Below are positions 56,459-64,000 of a stretch of DNA of 64,000 bases, one piece after another. Position numbers and translations under genes: made by a program. Origin of the DNA: Elizabethkingia miricola (GTDB taxonomy: Bacteria; Bacteroidota; Bacteroidia; Flavobacteriales; Weeksellaceae); assembly GCF_001675285.1 (NCBI RefSeq), contig NZ_LSGQ01000029.1, positions 118,853 through 182,852 of the forward strand, in the 5' to 3' direction. The notes under the pieces are model-generated. The model searched no databases. It had not been told where the DNA came from and was given only the letters and a program-made list of their open reading frames with translations. Position 1 is the first letter of the stretch, and each line of letters opens with the position of its first letter.

Positions 56459-56533
56459 TTAAGTTACACTAAAATACTATTTTTTAGGGTAAAATCATAA
56501 TATTTTTGAAGAATAGACAAGGTTGAAAATCGC

Positions 56534-56541
56534 TATCTTTG
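56534..56541 (+). promoter_or_regulatory. -7 promoter box for the PBP4-type gene
   Basis: TATCTTTG matches TAnnTTTG 14 bp before the ATG. The nearest suitable TTG is at 56506-56508, 25 bases away, slightly beyond the usual spacing. Confidence 0.35.
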
Positions 56542-56555
56542 GGTAAATTAAATTT

Positions 56556-57932
56556 ATGAGGAAGACATTCATAATCGGTTTAGTTATAAGTCAGACAGTT
56601 GCAGCTCAAAATATATCACAAAGACTTGAAGCTGAAACAAAAAAAATGACAGGGTCAGAAAATATGCTGGCAGCTAACTTATCGTTTTATGTAGCCGATG
56701 AAAATGGAAATGTAGTTTACGAATATCAAGGAAATAAAGGCTTGTCTACCGCCAGTACACAGAAGATTTTTACCGCTATTGCTGCTTTAGACAAATTGGG
56801 ACCATCTTTTACTTTTAAGACACAGGCATCCTATAGCGGACAGCTGCAGGGCGGTACACTGCAAGGTAACCTCTATCTCACTTCTAATGGGGATCCTACA
56901 CTGGGAAGCTGGCGTTATGAGGGGTATAAGCCGGAGAATTTCAAAGCAAAGCTATTGGCAGCTGTACAGGATAAAGGGATAAAAGCGATTGAAGGAGATC
57001 TTATACTGGACGATTCTTATTTCGATTTGCAGACAACCCCCGGAGGCTGGCCATGGAATGATATGGGAAATTATTACGGCGCAGGTGTGTGGGGAATAAG
57101 CTGGAACGAAAATCAGTTTGATATGAGCGTAGCCGGAGGAAAAGATATTAAGAACTTTAATTATACTCCGGTAAATGTAAATTGGGTGAGTGAAGTAAAA
57201 GCTGAAGGAAGTGGGGATAATAGTATTATTTATACAGCACCTTTCTCAGATTTTGGATTAATAAACGGTAAACTGCCGGCAGGCAAAACGACTGTAGTTT
57301 CCGGAGCTTTACCCAATCCACCTTTAGTCTTGGGAACTGAGATCAAAAAATGGTTTTCGGAGAAAGGAATTACAATCAAAGGAAAAGTTCTGACTTACAA
57401 CACTGAAAAAATTAAGGGCAACGAAATCTCTCAAACTCCCGTGAATAATGTGTTCTTTACCTATCAGTCACCATCGTTGGACAAGATTATTTACTGGTTT
57501 CTTCAGAAAAGCGTAAACTTGTATGGTGAAACACTGGTGAAAACATTCTCTAGACAAAAAACAAAGAACGCATCTTTTGATTCCGGAATTAACGAACTAA
57601 AGCAATACTGGCGGGATAAAGGTATAGCTTCGGCGATGATTAATTTTGCAGATGGAAGTGGGCTTTCACCACAGAATTATGTGTCGGCAAAGGCTGAAGT
57701 TCAGGCTCTTTTATATGCACAGAAACAACCGTGGTTTGATACTTTTTATAAAGCTCTTCCAACTTATAACGGGATGAAAATGAAGAGTGGTACTATAAAA
57801 GCCAGCAAAGCATATACAGGTTATCACCAGAGTAAATCGGGTAAAAAATATGTGTTCTCTATGATAGTTAATAATTATTCAGGAGGAAATATAAACAGTC
57901 TGATGTATAAAGTTTTAGATGAATTAAAATAA
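56556..57932 (+). CDS. dacB: D-alanyl-D-alanine carboxypeptidase/endopeptidase (PBP4 type)
   Basis: A 458-residue secreted penicillin-binding protein with leader MRKTFIIGLVISQTVAAQ. The three active-site motifs of the S13 family are visible: SxxK as S67-T-Q-K70, SxN as S319-V-N, and KTG-like K410-S-G. The domain inserts between SxxK and SxN typical of PBP4 are present (LYLTSNGDPTLGSWRYEG, LDDSYFDLQTTPGGWPWND). It trims or cleaves peptidoglycan peptides in the periplasm. A histidine kinase gene begins 4 bp downstream, so the two are probably cotranscribed. Confidence 0.93.
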   Translation: MRKTFIIGLVISQTVAAQNISQRLEAETKKMTGSENMLAANLSFYVADENGNVVYEYQGNKGLSTASTQKIFTAIAALDKLGPSFTFKTQASYSGQLQGGTLQGNLYLTSNGDPTLGSWRYEGYKPENFKAKLLAAVQDKGIKAIEGDLILDDSYFDLQTTPGGWPWNDMGNYYGAGVWGISWNENQFDMSVAGGKDIKNFNYTPVNVNWVSEVKAEGSGDNSIIYTAPFSDFGLINGKLPAGKTTVVSGALPNPPLVLGTEIKKWFSEKGITIKGKVLTYNTEKIKGNEISQTPVNNVFFTYQSPSLDKIIYWFLQKSVNLYGETLVKTFSRQKTKNASFDSGINELKQYWRDKGIASAMINFADGSGLSPQNYVSAKAEVQALLYAQKQPWFDTFYKALPTYNGMKMKSGTIKASKAYTGYHQSKSGKKYVFSMIVNNYSGGNINSLMYKVLDELK

Positions 57933-57936
57933 CAAT

Positions 57937-59103
57937 TTGAAGAAAAAGAAATTCTTTTCGCAGTTTGCTAACTGGGCAGTATATGTACTCCTCAGTTTTA
58001 TTGTATTAGGATCTATTCTGGCATCTGCGATACTTATCAATTATCTGCGTAAAGAGGAAATACACAGGATTAAGCTCTTTGCACAGGCACAAAAACTACT
58101 AAATGAAGACTCCGTACAGGATCCGCAGGTGCAACTTTTACTGCTGAATATTCTGGATGATAATAAAAGTATTCCGGTGATTGTTGCAGACAGGTTTAAT
58201 AATCCGGTAAATATGCTGAATTTGCCCCAGGATGTAACAGATAATCCGGGTAAAGTGAAAAACCTGCTTTCCGAAATGGAGCAGTCTTATAAGCCTTTGG
58301 AAATAGAAATGCCGGATGGTAATGTCCAGTATATTTATTATACCAACTCCAGACTCATGAATAACCTTCGATATTATCCTTTAGCTTTAGGCGGAGTGAT
58401 CATAGCTTATGTATTATTCTCTTTTTGGTTTTTGAGAACGGTACAACGAAGTGATGAAGGTTTCCTTTGGGTAGGATTGGCCAAAGAAACAGCCCATCAG
58501 ATCGGAACTCCGCTATCGTCAATGATAGGCTGGTTAGAAATTTTGCGTTTGGAAAATGAAGATAGTGTAGGTGTAAAGGAAATTGAAAAAGATATACAAC
58601 GGCTCACCACGATTTCCGAACGTTTTTCCAAGATAGGTTCCGTTCCGGAGCTTAACGATCTTAATTTGAAAGAAACGATAGAACAAAATCATGAATATCT
58701 AAAAACCAGAATCTCCAATAAAATTAATTTTTCGCTCCAGCTGCCTGGTGGTGAAATTCTTATTCCACACAGCAGAATCTTAATAAACTGGGTTATAGAA
58801 AATATTGTAAAAAATGCTGTGGATGCGATGAAAGGAATAGGAGACCTTAATATGCAGATTTCGGAGAAAGGGGATAGTATTTTTATTGATATTAAAGACA
58901 ATGGTTCCGGGATGACAAAGACACAGATTAGGAATGCTTTTAAGCCTGGATATTCAACAAAGAAAAGAGGCTGGGGGCTTGGGCTTTCTCTCGCAAAAAG
59001 AGTAATTAAAGATTATCATAATGGTGACATTAAGATATTACAAACGGAAGTCGGGAAGGGTTCAACTTTCAGAATTATACTATCCAGAAGTAAAGACGCA
59101 TAG
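57937..59103 (+). CDS. membrane sensor histidine kinase (TTG start)
   Basis: A 388-residue kinase starting with TTG at 57937, 4 bp after the PBP4 stop. No ATG fits. Two transmembrane segments (VYVLLSFIVLGSILASAILI and PLALGGVIIAYVLFSFWFL) enclose a short extracytoplasmic part. The phosphoacceptor is H187 in AKETAHQIGTPLSSMIGW. The ATP-binding domain has NAVDAMKGIG, DNGSGMTKTQI, and GYSTKKRGWGLGLSLAKRVIKDYH. No response regulator is adjacent. Cotranscription with dacB suggests envelope sensing, by inference. Confidence 0.9.
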   Translation: MKKKKFFSQFANWAVYVLLSFIVLGSILASAILINYLRKEEIHRIKLFAQAQKLLNEDSVQDPQVQLLLLNILDDNKSIPVIVADRFNNPVNMLNLPQDVTDNPGKVKNLLSEMEQSYKPLEIEMPDGNVQYIYYTNSRLMNNLRYYPLALGGVIIAYVLFSFWFLRTVQRSDEGFLWVGLAKETAHQIGTPLSSMIGWLEILRLENEDSVGVKEIEKDIQRLTTISERFSKIGSVPELNDLNLKETIEQNHEYLKTRISNKINFSLQLPGGEILIPHSRILINWVIENIVKNAVDAMKGIGDLNMQISEKGDSIFIDIKDNGSGMTKTQIRNAFKPGYSTKKRGWGLGLSLAKRVIKDYHNGDIKILQTEVGKGSTFRIILSRSKDA

Positions 59104-59292
59104 GATTATTTAATTACGAATTACGAATTAACTTTGCTAATTGCTAATTGCTAATTGCTAATTGCTAATTGCTAATTGCTAATTGCTAATTGCTAATTGC
59201 TAATTATAAAAGTTTACAAAATCTTAATGATAGTCGCAGTTTTCAATTAAAACTAAATTCGTAATTATGTATTGAATTTAATTTTAGTAAAA
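59104..59292. other. 189-bp intergenic region with heptanucleotide tract
   Basis: A gap between the kinase and GDPD genes dominated by a (TTGCTAA)n tract. Around it is AT-rich sequence with a preceding pair of ATTACGA copies. Confidence 0.6.
59112..59205. repeat. ten-copy heptanucleotide tandem repeat (TTGCTAA)n
   Basis: Ten perfect TTGCTAA units occupy 59134-59203, with two further bases of the next unit. Upstream, AATTACG occurs twice in tandem within 59112-59128. The unit length of 7 is not divisible by 3, and the tract is outside genes, about 90 bp before the GDPD start. Confidence 0.9.
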
Positions 59293-60036
59293 ATGAAGAA
59301 GTATTTCATAGGTGCATTATCAATTTTTAGTTTTATGGCTATGGCACAAACTCAGATTATTGCGCATCGCGGTTTCTGGAAGACAGAAGGGTCTGCCCAG
59401 AACTCAATACATGCATTAAAAGGAGCACAAAAGCTTAAGGTTTACGGATCAGAGTTTGATGTTCGTCTTTCAAAAGATGGTGTTGTAGTCGTTAATCACG
59501 ATGAGGATATTAATAAATTAGCTATTGCAGCAACAGATTTTAAAGAACTTAGAAAGCAAAAGCTAGCAGATGGAGAAGTAATTCCTACTTTAGATGAATA
59601 CCTTAAACAGGGGAAGAAGGATCCGGCTGTACAGATGATTCTTGAAATAAAACCATTAGCATCCGAAGCATTTGAAAAAGAAGCTGTAGAAAAGAGCCTG
59701 GCACTGGTGAAAAAAAATAAAATGGAGAACCATACCCAGTATATTTCTTTCAGTTTATTTATCTGTAAAGAACTGAAGCGTTTGGATCCAAAAGCAAAAG
59801 TGCAGTATCTGAAAGGAGATCTTTCACCAAGAGAAATTAAAGACCTGGGAATAGACGGAATAGATTATCACTACAGTGTATTCGAAAAAAATCCAACTTG
59901 GTTAAAAGAAGCAAAAGATTTAAAACTAATCACAAATGCGTGGACGGTAGACAATCCGGAGATTTTCCTGAAATTAAAAGCTCAGGGAATAGATTTTGTA
60001 ACCACTAATACACCGGATGTTTTTCAGAAACTATAA
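59293..60036 (+). CDS. secreted glycerophosphodiester phosphodiesterase
   Basis: A 247-residue GDPD enzyme releasing glycerol-3-phosphate from glycerophosphodiesters. The start is ATG 59293 (MKKYFIGALSIFSFMAMAQ), giving a signal peptide. An earlier in-frame start at 59272 lies outside the leader. Catalytic motifs are intact: H25 in IIAHRGFW, E54 and D56 in SEFDVRLSKDG, H69 in VVNHDEDI. It is the second GDPD-type domain in the window and could supply the GlpK/GlpD pathway. A terminator follows directly. Confidence 0.94.
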   Translation: MKKYFIGALSIFSFMAMAQTQIIAHRGFWKTEGSAQNSIHALKGAQKLKVYGSEFDVRLSKDGVVVVNHDEDINKLAIAATDFKELRKQKLADGEVIPTLDEYLKQGKKDPAVQMILEIKPLASEAFEKEAVEKSLALVKKNKMENHTQYISFSLFICKELKRLDPKAKVQYLKGDLSPREIKDLGIDGIDYHYSVFEKNPTWLKEAKDLKLITNAWTVDNPEIFLKLKAQGIDFVTTNTPDVFQKL

Positions 60037-60061
60037 AAAGTGTAAAACAATATATATGAAT

Positions 60062-60094
60062 AACAACACCAGAAGTAAAACTTCTGGTGTTGTT
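60062..60094. terminator. bidirectional terminator between GDPD and PAP2 genes
   Basis: 15-bp stem AACAACACCAGAAGT/ACTTCTGGTGTTGTT with loop AAA between convergent genes. Confidence 0.85.
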
Positions 60095-60116
60095 TGTTTA
60101 TCTATAAGAGATATTT

Positions 60117-61499
60117 TTAGAAATAAGCTGTTAGCTTAAGTCCTAGGGTCATATACGAGATCTGCTCGTGAGAAGATACATCAAAATCGTGATTCAGATT
60201 ATCATCATTCTCTACGATATCAGAAAAATGGTATTTGATTTTAGAGTTGGTAAAACGGAAATCGTTGTATGCTGTAATACCCAACTGTGGTGTTATTTTA
60301 TAGGTTAAAGATATACCGGAACCCATCATAAGACTTTTAGAAGGGCGGTAAGTTGCTATCCTGTAATATTGTTGTGTTGCTGTAGGGTCATCGTCTTTTA
60401 AGAATACTTTACCATTGGCAGCCTTGGAATATCCTGCTGTAGCCTTTAGCATTACCTGCCATTTATCTGTAAGATCATAAGCAAAATATGGTCCTATCAT
60501 TGCATTTAGAAAGCCCAGAGATTCGGTTTTTACATCCAGCGTTTCCAGATCCGGATCTTCAGTTTTCAGGTGTAATGCACGTACAGGGAATGTACTGATA
60601 TTCAAGTCTGCACCAATACCCCAGTTCTTGCTGAAAAAGTATGCTCCTTCCAGACCTGCTTCAAAACCTACTGTTTTTCTGTCGCTCAGTCCAGATTCTC
60701 TCAGGAAGTTTGACATAGAAATGGTAGCTCCTGATTTCAGAGCCAGGAAAGAAGGATTCTCATTGCCTTCAATTTTGGAAAGCAATCCCATGTTATCTCC
60801 TTTATTTTTAAATATTTTATCGATAAAGAAATAACCCAATTCTGTAGAAAGAATACCAATACCAGCACCCGCAAGAATATCTGGTAGCCAGTGTCTGTTA
60901 TTCAGAGCACGACCTAATCCTGTAAATGTTGCGGCACTATATCCTGCAATACTATAAGCAGGGTTTACCAATCCATATTCTTTATCTAGAAAGGCTGCAT
61001 TGGTGAAAGCCATTGCAGCATGCCCCGACGGGAAAGAATTTCTTTTTGAGCCGTCCGGACGTTCTACTTTTGCTGTATATTTTATAGAGTTAACCAAAAT
61101 TGCCATAATCGCAAGGCTGGTTGCATAAGAAAGGGTGGCTCTTCCTATATTATTACGTCCCTTTACACCTGCCAGTTTTAATCCATATACTGCCAATGCT
61201 GGTGTATATTGAAGATAATCGTCGTAAGGAACCTTAAAATTGGGAAGATATCTATTTCTGTTTTCACGTATTTGTTCCTTCTGTCCCCACGTAGCCGCGG
61301 AAGCTACAAATAAAATACTCGGAGCGATTGATTTCTTCACCCATTCCTTCTGAAAAAATTTAGGTTTAGACTCCAGAGTGGTCGGCGTGTAAGAAATAAG
61401 TGATTTTGCAGGAATAACAGTATCTCTCTTTATTGTATCCGTTTGCGCTTTGGATACAGTAAATAAAGCAATACCCGCAAGTAAATAAAGTTTTCTCAT
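60117..61499 (-). CDS. PAP2 phosphatase fused to an outer-membrane barrel-like domain
   Basis: A 460-residue protein starting at ATG 61499 (MRKLYLLAGIALFTVSKAQ), a signal peptide. A longer reading from 61541 adds a non-leader extension. Residues 55-230 are a PAP2 phosphatase with the full signature: K140-X6-R147-P148, P157-S-G-H160, and R197...H203...D207. Residues 245-460 have beta-barrel features (YDLTDKWQVMLKATAGYS, SGISLTYKITPQLGITAYNDFRF) and end in aromatic TAYF. The combination suggests a lipid-phosphate phosphatase tethered to the outer membrane. The substrate could be an undecaprenyl, lipid A or phosphatidate-type phosphate. Confidence 0.83.
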   Translation of the reverse strand: MRKLYLLAGIALFTVSKAQTDTIKRDTVIPAKSLISYTPTTLESKPKFFQKEWVKKSIAPSILFVASAATWGQKEQIRENRNRYLPNFKVPYDDYLQYTPALAVYGLKLAGVKGRNNIGRATLSYATSLAIMAILVNSIKYTAKVERPDGSKRNSFPSGHAAMAFTNAAFLDKEYGLVNPAYSIAGYSAATFTGLGRALNNRHWLPDILAGAGIGILSTELGYFFIDKIFKNKGDNMGLLSKIEGNENPSFLALKSGATISMSNFLRESGLSDRKTVGFEAGLEGAYFFSKNWGIGADLNISTFPVRALHLKTEDPDLETLDVKTESLGFLNAMIGPYFAYDLTDKWQVMLKATAGYSKAANGKVFLKDDDPTATQQYYRIATYRPSKSLMMGSGISLTYKITPQLGITAYNDFRFTNSKIKYHFSDIVENDDNLNHDFDVSSHEQISYMTLGLKLTAYF

Positions 61500-61579
61500 A
61501 TAATAATAGTAGTAGATAACCAATGTATAATTGGGAGGCAAAATTAGTGAAAACTTCTGAATTTAGAGATAAAAGAAAA

Positions 61580-61604
61580 GGACTATACCTTTATGATATA
61601 GTCC
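61580..61604 (-). terminator. terminator after the copper ATPase gene
   Basis: Stem GGACTATA/TATAGTCC with an inner loop, followed on the minus strand by TTTTCTTTTA. It lies just past the ATPase stop. Confidence 0.7.
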
Positions 61605-61627
61605 CTTAGATTATATATGAATGAATT

Positions 61628-64000
61628 TTACAACTTTGCAGAGTTCAGTCTCAATGAGTTTACAATTACTGAAACGGAACTAAAGCTCATCGCAGCAGCT
61701 GCAATCATGGGGGAGAGCAGAATACCCAAAGAAGGGTATAATATACCTGCCGCAATTGGAATACCTAATACATTATACAGGAATGCAAAGAGTAGATTTT
61801 GTTTGATATTTCTAACCAGCTTATGGCTAAGTACCTTTGCCTTTACAATACCTTTAAGATCACCTTTTAATAAGGTTATCTGTGCACTTTCTATTGCCAC
61901 ATCGGTACCTGTACCCATGGCTATACCAATATCGGACTGGGCTAGTGCTGGTGCATCATTAATCCCGTCACCTGCCATTGCCACAATTTTACCTGTTTCC
62001 TGCAGTTTTTTTATCTCGTTCAGCTTGTCTTCAGGAAGCGCTTGTGCAATATAATGCTTTATACCAAGGCTATCAGCCACAGCTTTGGCTGTTTTACGAT
62101 TATCACCTGTTATCATGACTACATCTACACCCATTTGCATTAGCTGATGTACTGCTTCTTTAGAGGTTGCTTTTATAGGGTCTGTAATAGCTACATAACC
62201 GGCAATTTTATGATCTATAGTAACAAAAGAAACTGTTTTTCCCTGTTCTTGTTCTGTAGTGATTTGTGCTGCAATTGTTTGATCTATAACTATATTATAT
62301 TGTTTCAGAAGACTTTCGTTTCCTACAAGAACTTCTTTGCCTTCTGTTTGCCCGTATACTCCTTTTCCGGAAATATTCTCAAAATTGCTGGCTTGTTCCA
62401 GGCTAAGACCTTTTTCTTTAGCTTTCTTAATAATGGCTTCTGCCAGTGGGTGAGTACTATTTTGATTAAGGCTGGCAGCCAATTGTAATACTTCCGTTTC
62501 TGTATACTGATCGAATGTTCCAATTTTCTGTACAACAGGTTTCCCTTCTGTAAGTGTTCCGGTTTTATCCGTTACCAGTACATTTACTTTATTAAGATTT
62601 TCTAAAGCTTCTGCGTTCTTAATCAAAATACCATTCTTTGCACCTTTCCCTACACCTACCATTACTGACATAGGTGTTGCCAATCCAAGCGCACAAGGAC
62701 ATGCCACAATAAGAACAGCCAGAAGGCTGGCAAATGCATACACAAACTTCGGATCTGGTCCCCAAATGCTCCATATTACAAATGCAAGCACTGCAATAAG
62801 TACAACAACCGGAACAAAGATGGCTGATACTTTATCGGTAAGCTTCTGAATAGGAGCTTTACTTCTGCTGGCTTCATTTACCATATGAATGATTTGTGAA
62901 AGCAGTGTTTCGTCACCTACGCGTTCAGCTTCCATCAGAAAGGTTCTGTTACCATTGATAGTACCCGATGTCACGCTGTCTCCTTCTTTTTTATCTACAG
63001 GAACAGGTTCACCGGTAATCATAGATTCATCTATTGTCGAATAGCCTTCAGTAATTTTTCCATCCACCGGAATTTTATCACCAGGTTTCACTTTTAGAAT
63101 ATTTCCCAGCTGAATATCATCTACAGAAATCTTTTTATCCTGACCATTTTCTACCAATGTAGCTTCAGTCGGAGAAAGCTTGATAAGTTCCTTTATCGCA
63201 GAGTTTGTTCTGGAATGCGCCTTAGCTTCCATCAGTTGTCCCAGAAGAACAAGCGTAAGAATAACACCTACTGATTCAAAATATAAGTTGGCACCACCGT
63301 GATGCTCTTTTAGCTCATGCGGAACAATATTTGGGAAAATTAAAGCCACCACACTGTATATAAAAGCAGCGCCGGCACCCAGACCTATAAGACTGAACAT
63401 ATTGAGTTTCCATGTTTTGAAAGATGTCCAGGCTCTTTCAAAAAACATCCATGCAGTATAGAAAACCACTGGAACGGTTAGTCCTAATTGTATCCAGCCG
63501 TTAGCTTCAGGTGATAATATTTTCGAAATTGGATTACCGGGAATCATTCCGCCCATAGCCAATATAAATACAGGAACGGTAAAGCCTACGGAAATCCAAA
63601 ACTTTTTCAGAAGATCTTTGTAGGTTGTATCTTCTTCTTCAGTCGGTTCCATAGGGACGAGATCCATACCGCAAATAGGGCAGTTACCAGGACCACCCTG
63701 AACTATTTCCGGGTGCATAGGGCAGGTATACTGTACTTTCTTCTTCAGCTCCGGTATTTTTTCCAGGTTCATACCACATACAGGACAGCTTCCAGGATTA
63801 TCATATAATTTATCACCCTCGCAATGCATTGGACAGTAGTATTTACCAGCCGATGATGATGTTACTTTAGGTTTTTCTGCATGGTGGTGGTGTCCGCCAC
63901 TACAACATGAAGCTTTCTCTCCTTTTTCTGGAGTATTAACTTCTTCAACAGGAGCGAGAAACATTCCACATACCGGACACCTTCCGGGTTCGTTGTATAT
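61628..64000 (-). CDS. copA: copper-type P1B ATPase (truncated at the right edge)
   Basis: At least 790 residues; the frame stays open to base 64000 through residues YNEPGRCPVCGMFLAP, so the ATG at 63964 is probably internal and the gene starts outside. Three heavy-metal-binding heads are visible (two complete CPMH...CPVCGM units plus the cut one), separated by a CCSGGHHHH stretch. The transport site CPCALGLATP (CPC motif, Cu+/Ag+ type), phosphorylation site DKTGTLTEGKP, ATP-binding MITGDNRKTA and hinge GDGINDAPAL are intact. It exports copper or silver. Its regulator is not in the window. Confidence 0.95.
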   Translation of the reverse strand: MYNEPGRCPVCGMFLAPVEEVNTPEKGEKASCCSGGHHHHAEKPKVTSSSAGKYYCPMHCEGDKLYDNPGSCPVCGMNLEKIPELKKKVQYTCPMHPEIVQGGPGNCPICGMDLVPMEPTEEEDTTYKDLLKKFWISVGFTVPVFILAMGGMIPGNPISKILSPEANGWIQLGLTVPVVFYTAWMFFERAWTSFKTWKLNMFSLIGLGAGAAFIYSVVALIFPNIVPHELKEHHGGANLYFESVGVILTLVLLGQLMEAKAHSRTNSAIKELIKLSPTEATLVENGQDKKISVDDIQLGNILKVKPGDKIPVDGKITEGYSTIDESMITGEPVPVDKKEGDSVTSGTINGNRTFLMEAERVGDETLLSQIIHMVNEASRSKAPIQKLTDKVSAIFVPVVVLIAVLAFVIWSIWGPDPKFVYAFASLLAVLIVACPCALGLATPMSVMVGVGKGAKNGILIKNAEALENLNKVNVLVTDKTGTLTEGKPVVQKIGTFDQYTETEVLQLAASLNQNSTHPLAEAIIKKAKEKGLSLEQASNFENISGKGVYGQTEGKEVLVGNESLLKQYNIVIDQTIAAQITTEQEQGKTVSFVTIDHKIAGYVAITDPIKATSKEAVHQLMQMGVDVVMITGDNRKTAKAVADSLGIKHYIAQALPEDKLNEIKKLQETGKIVAMAGDGINDAPALAQSDIGIAMGTGTDVAIESAQITLLKGDLKGIVKAKVLSHKLVRNIKQNLLFAFLYNVLGIPIAAGILYPSLGILLSPMIAAAAMSFSSVSVIVNSLRLNSAKL

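Noticed and set aside
59112..59205. CRISPR-like array
   Set aside because: The units are only 7 bp, directly adjacent and without spacers, so this is a simple tandem repeat.
61500..61541. Extended N-terminus of the PAP2-barrel protein
   Set aside because: The added residues (including a YYYYY run) precede a normal signal peptide beginning at ATG 61499.
61617..62054. 145-codon plus-strand ORF
   Set aside because: Antisense to the copper ATPase hinge region. The apparent similarity is only a reverse-complement shadow.

Overview
This 64 kb window is an AT-rich chromosomal segment from a Bacteroidota bacterium. It is most likely a flavobacterium of the Chryseobacterium/Elizabethkingia group (Weeksellaceae). 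The evidence is a SusC/SusD pair, other TonB-dependent receptors, many signal peptides ending in AQ, promoters resembling the flavobacterial TTG-N17-23-TAnnTTTG form, few Shine-Dalgarno sequences, and protein types such as DUF4403, DUF2490 and a secreted aminopeptidase C. The genus is an inference. No rRNA, tRNA, phage, insertion sequence or CRISPR array was recognised.

Layout. 1-4.8 kb: a trehalose-type cluster (sugar MFS permease cut by the window edge, trehalase, TonB receptor). 5-8.8 kb: a DUF2490 membrane protein, a GlxA-type regulator with a separate DJ-1/PfpI protein, an NTF2-like secreted protein and a VOC protein. 8.9-17.3 kb, mostly minus strand: tex, a PoxB-type oxidase, a DUF1275 membrane protein, a Usp-like protein, a histidine kinase/response regulator pair and a small zinc-finger protein. 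17.5-22.1 kb: a short SSB, hisS, small membrane and lipoproteins, and a lipid kinase. 22.2-24.6 kb: an HxlR regulator divergent from an old yellow enzyme and a DsbA-like protein. 24.8-26 kb: a secreted C1 peptidase.

26.1-40.7 kb is the most coherent region. A minus-strand operon glpD-glpK-glpF-outer-membrane protein lies divergent to a DeoR/GlpR-type regulator. That regulator is followed by SusC and SusD, a secreted fusion of a glycerophosphodiesterase-like domain with alkaline phosphatase, and a Tat-exported phosphocholine-type phospholipase C. Together these could strip phospholipids or glycerophosphodiesters outside the cell, import the products and feed glycerol or glycerol-3-phosphate into glycolysis. 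A further secreted GDPD lies at 59.3 kb. A 36-bp perfect palindrome with a T tract separates susD from the secreted enzymes.

40.7-64 kb is mixed housekeeping and envelope content: a methyltransferase, a DUF4403 protein, a dual cyclophilin-FKBP lipoprotein, a repeat protein, an HSL-type esterase, a DUF1801 protein, a potassium channel with a C-terminal zinc ribbon, a Nif3-like protein with a coiled-coil partner that has lost its zinc cysteines, an S9 peptidase, a rhomboid protease, NhaA, RelA/SpoT, PBP4, a second histidine kinase, GDPD, a PAP2 phosphatase fused to an outer-membrane barrel, and a copper P-type ATPase cut by the right edge. Noncoding features include many hairpin terminators, several REP-like palindromes, a degenerate REP/MITE-like element near 45.5 kb and a ten-copy heptanucleotide repeat near 59.17 kb.
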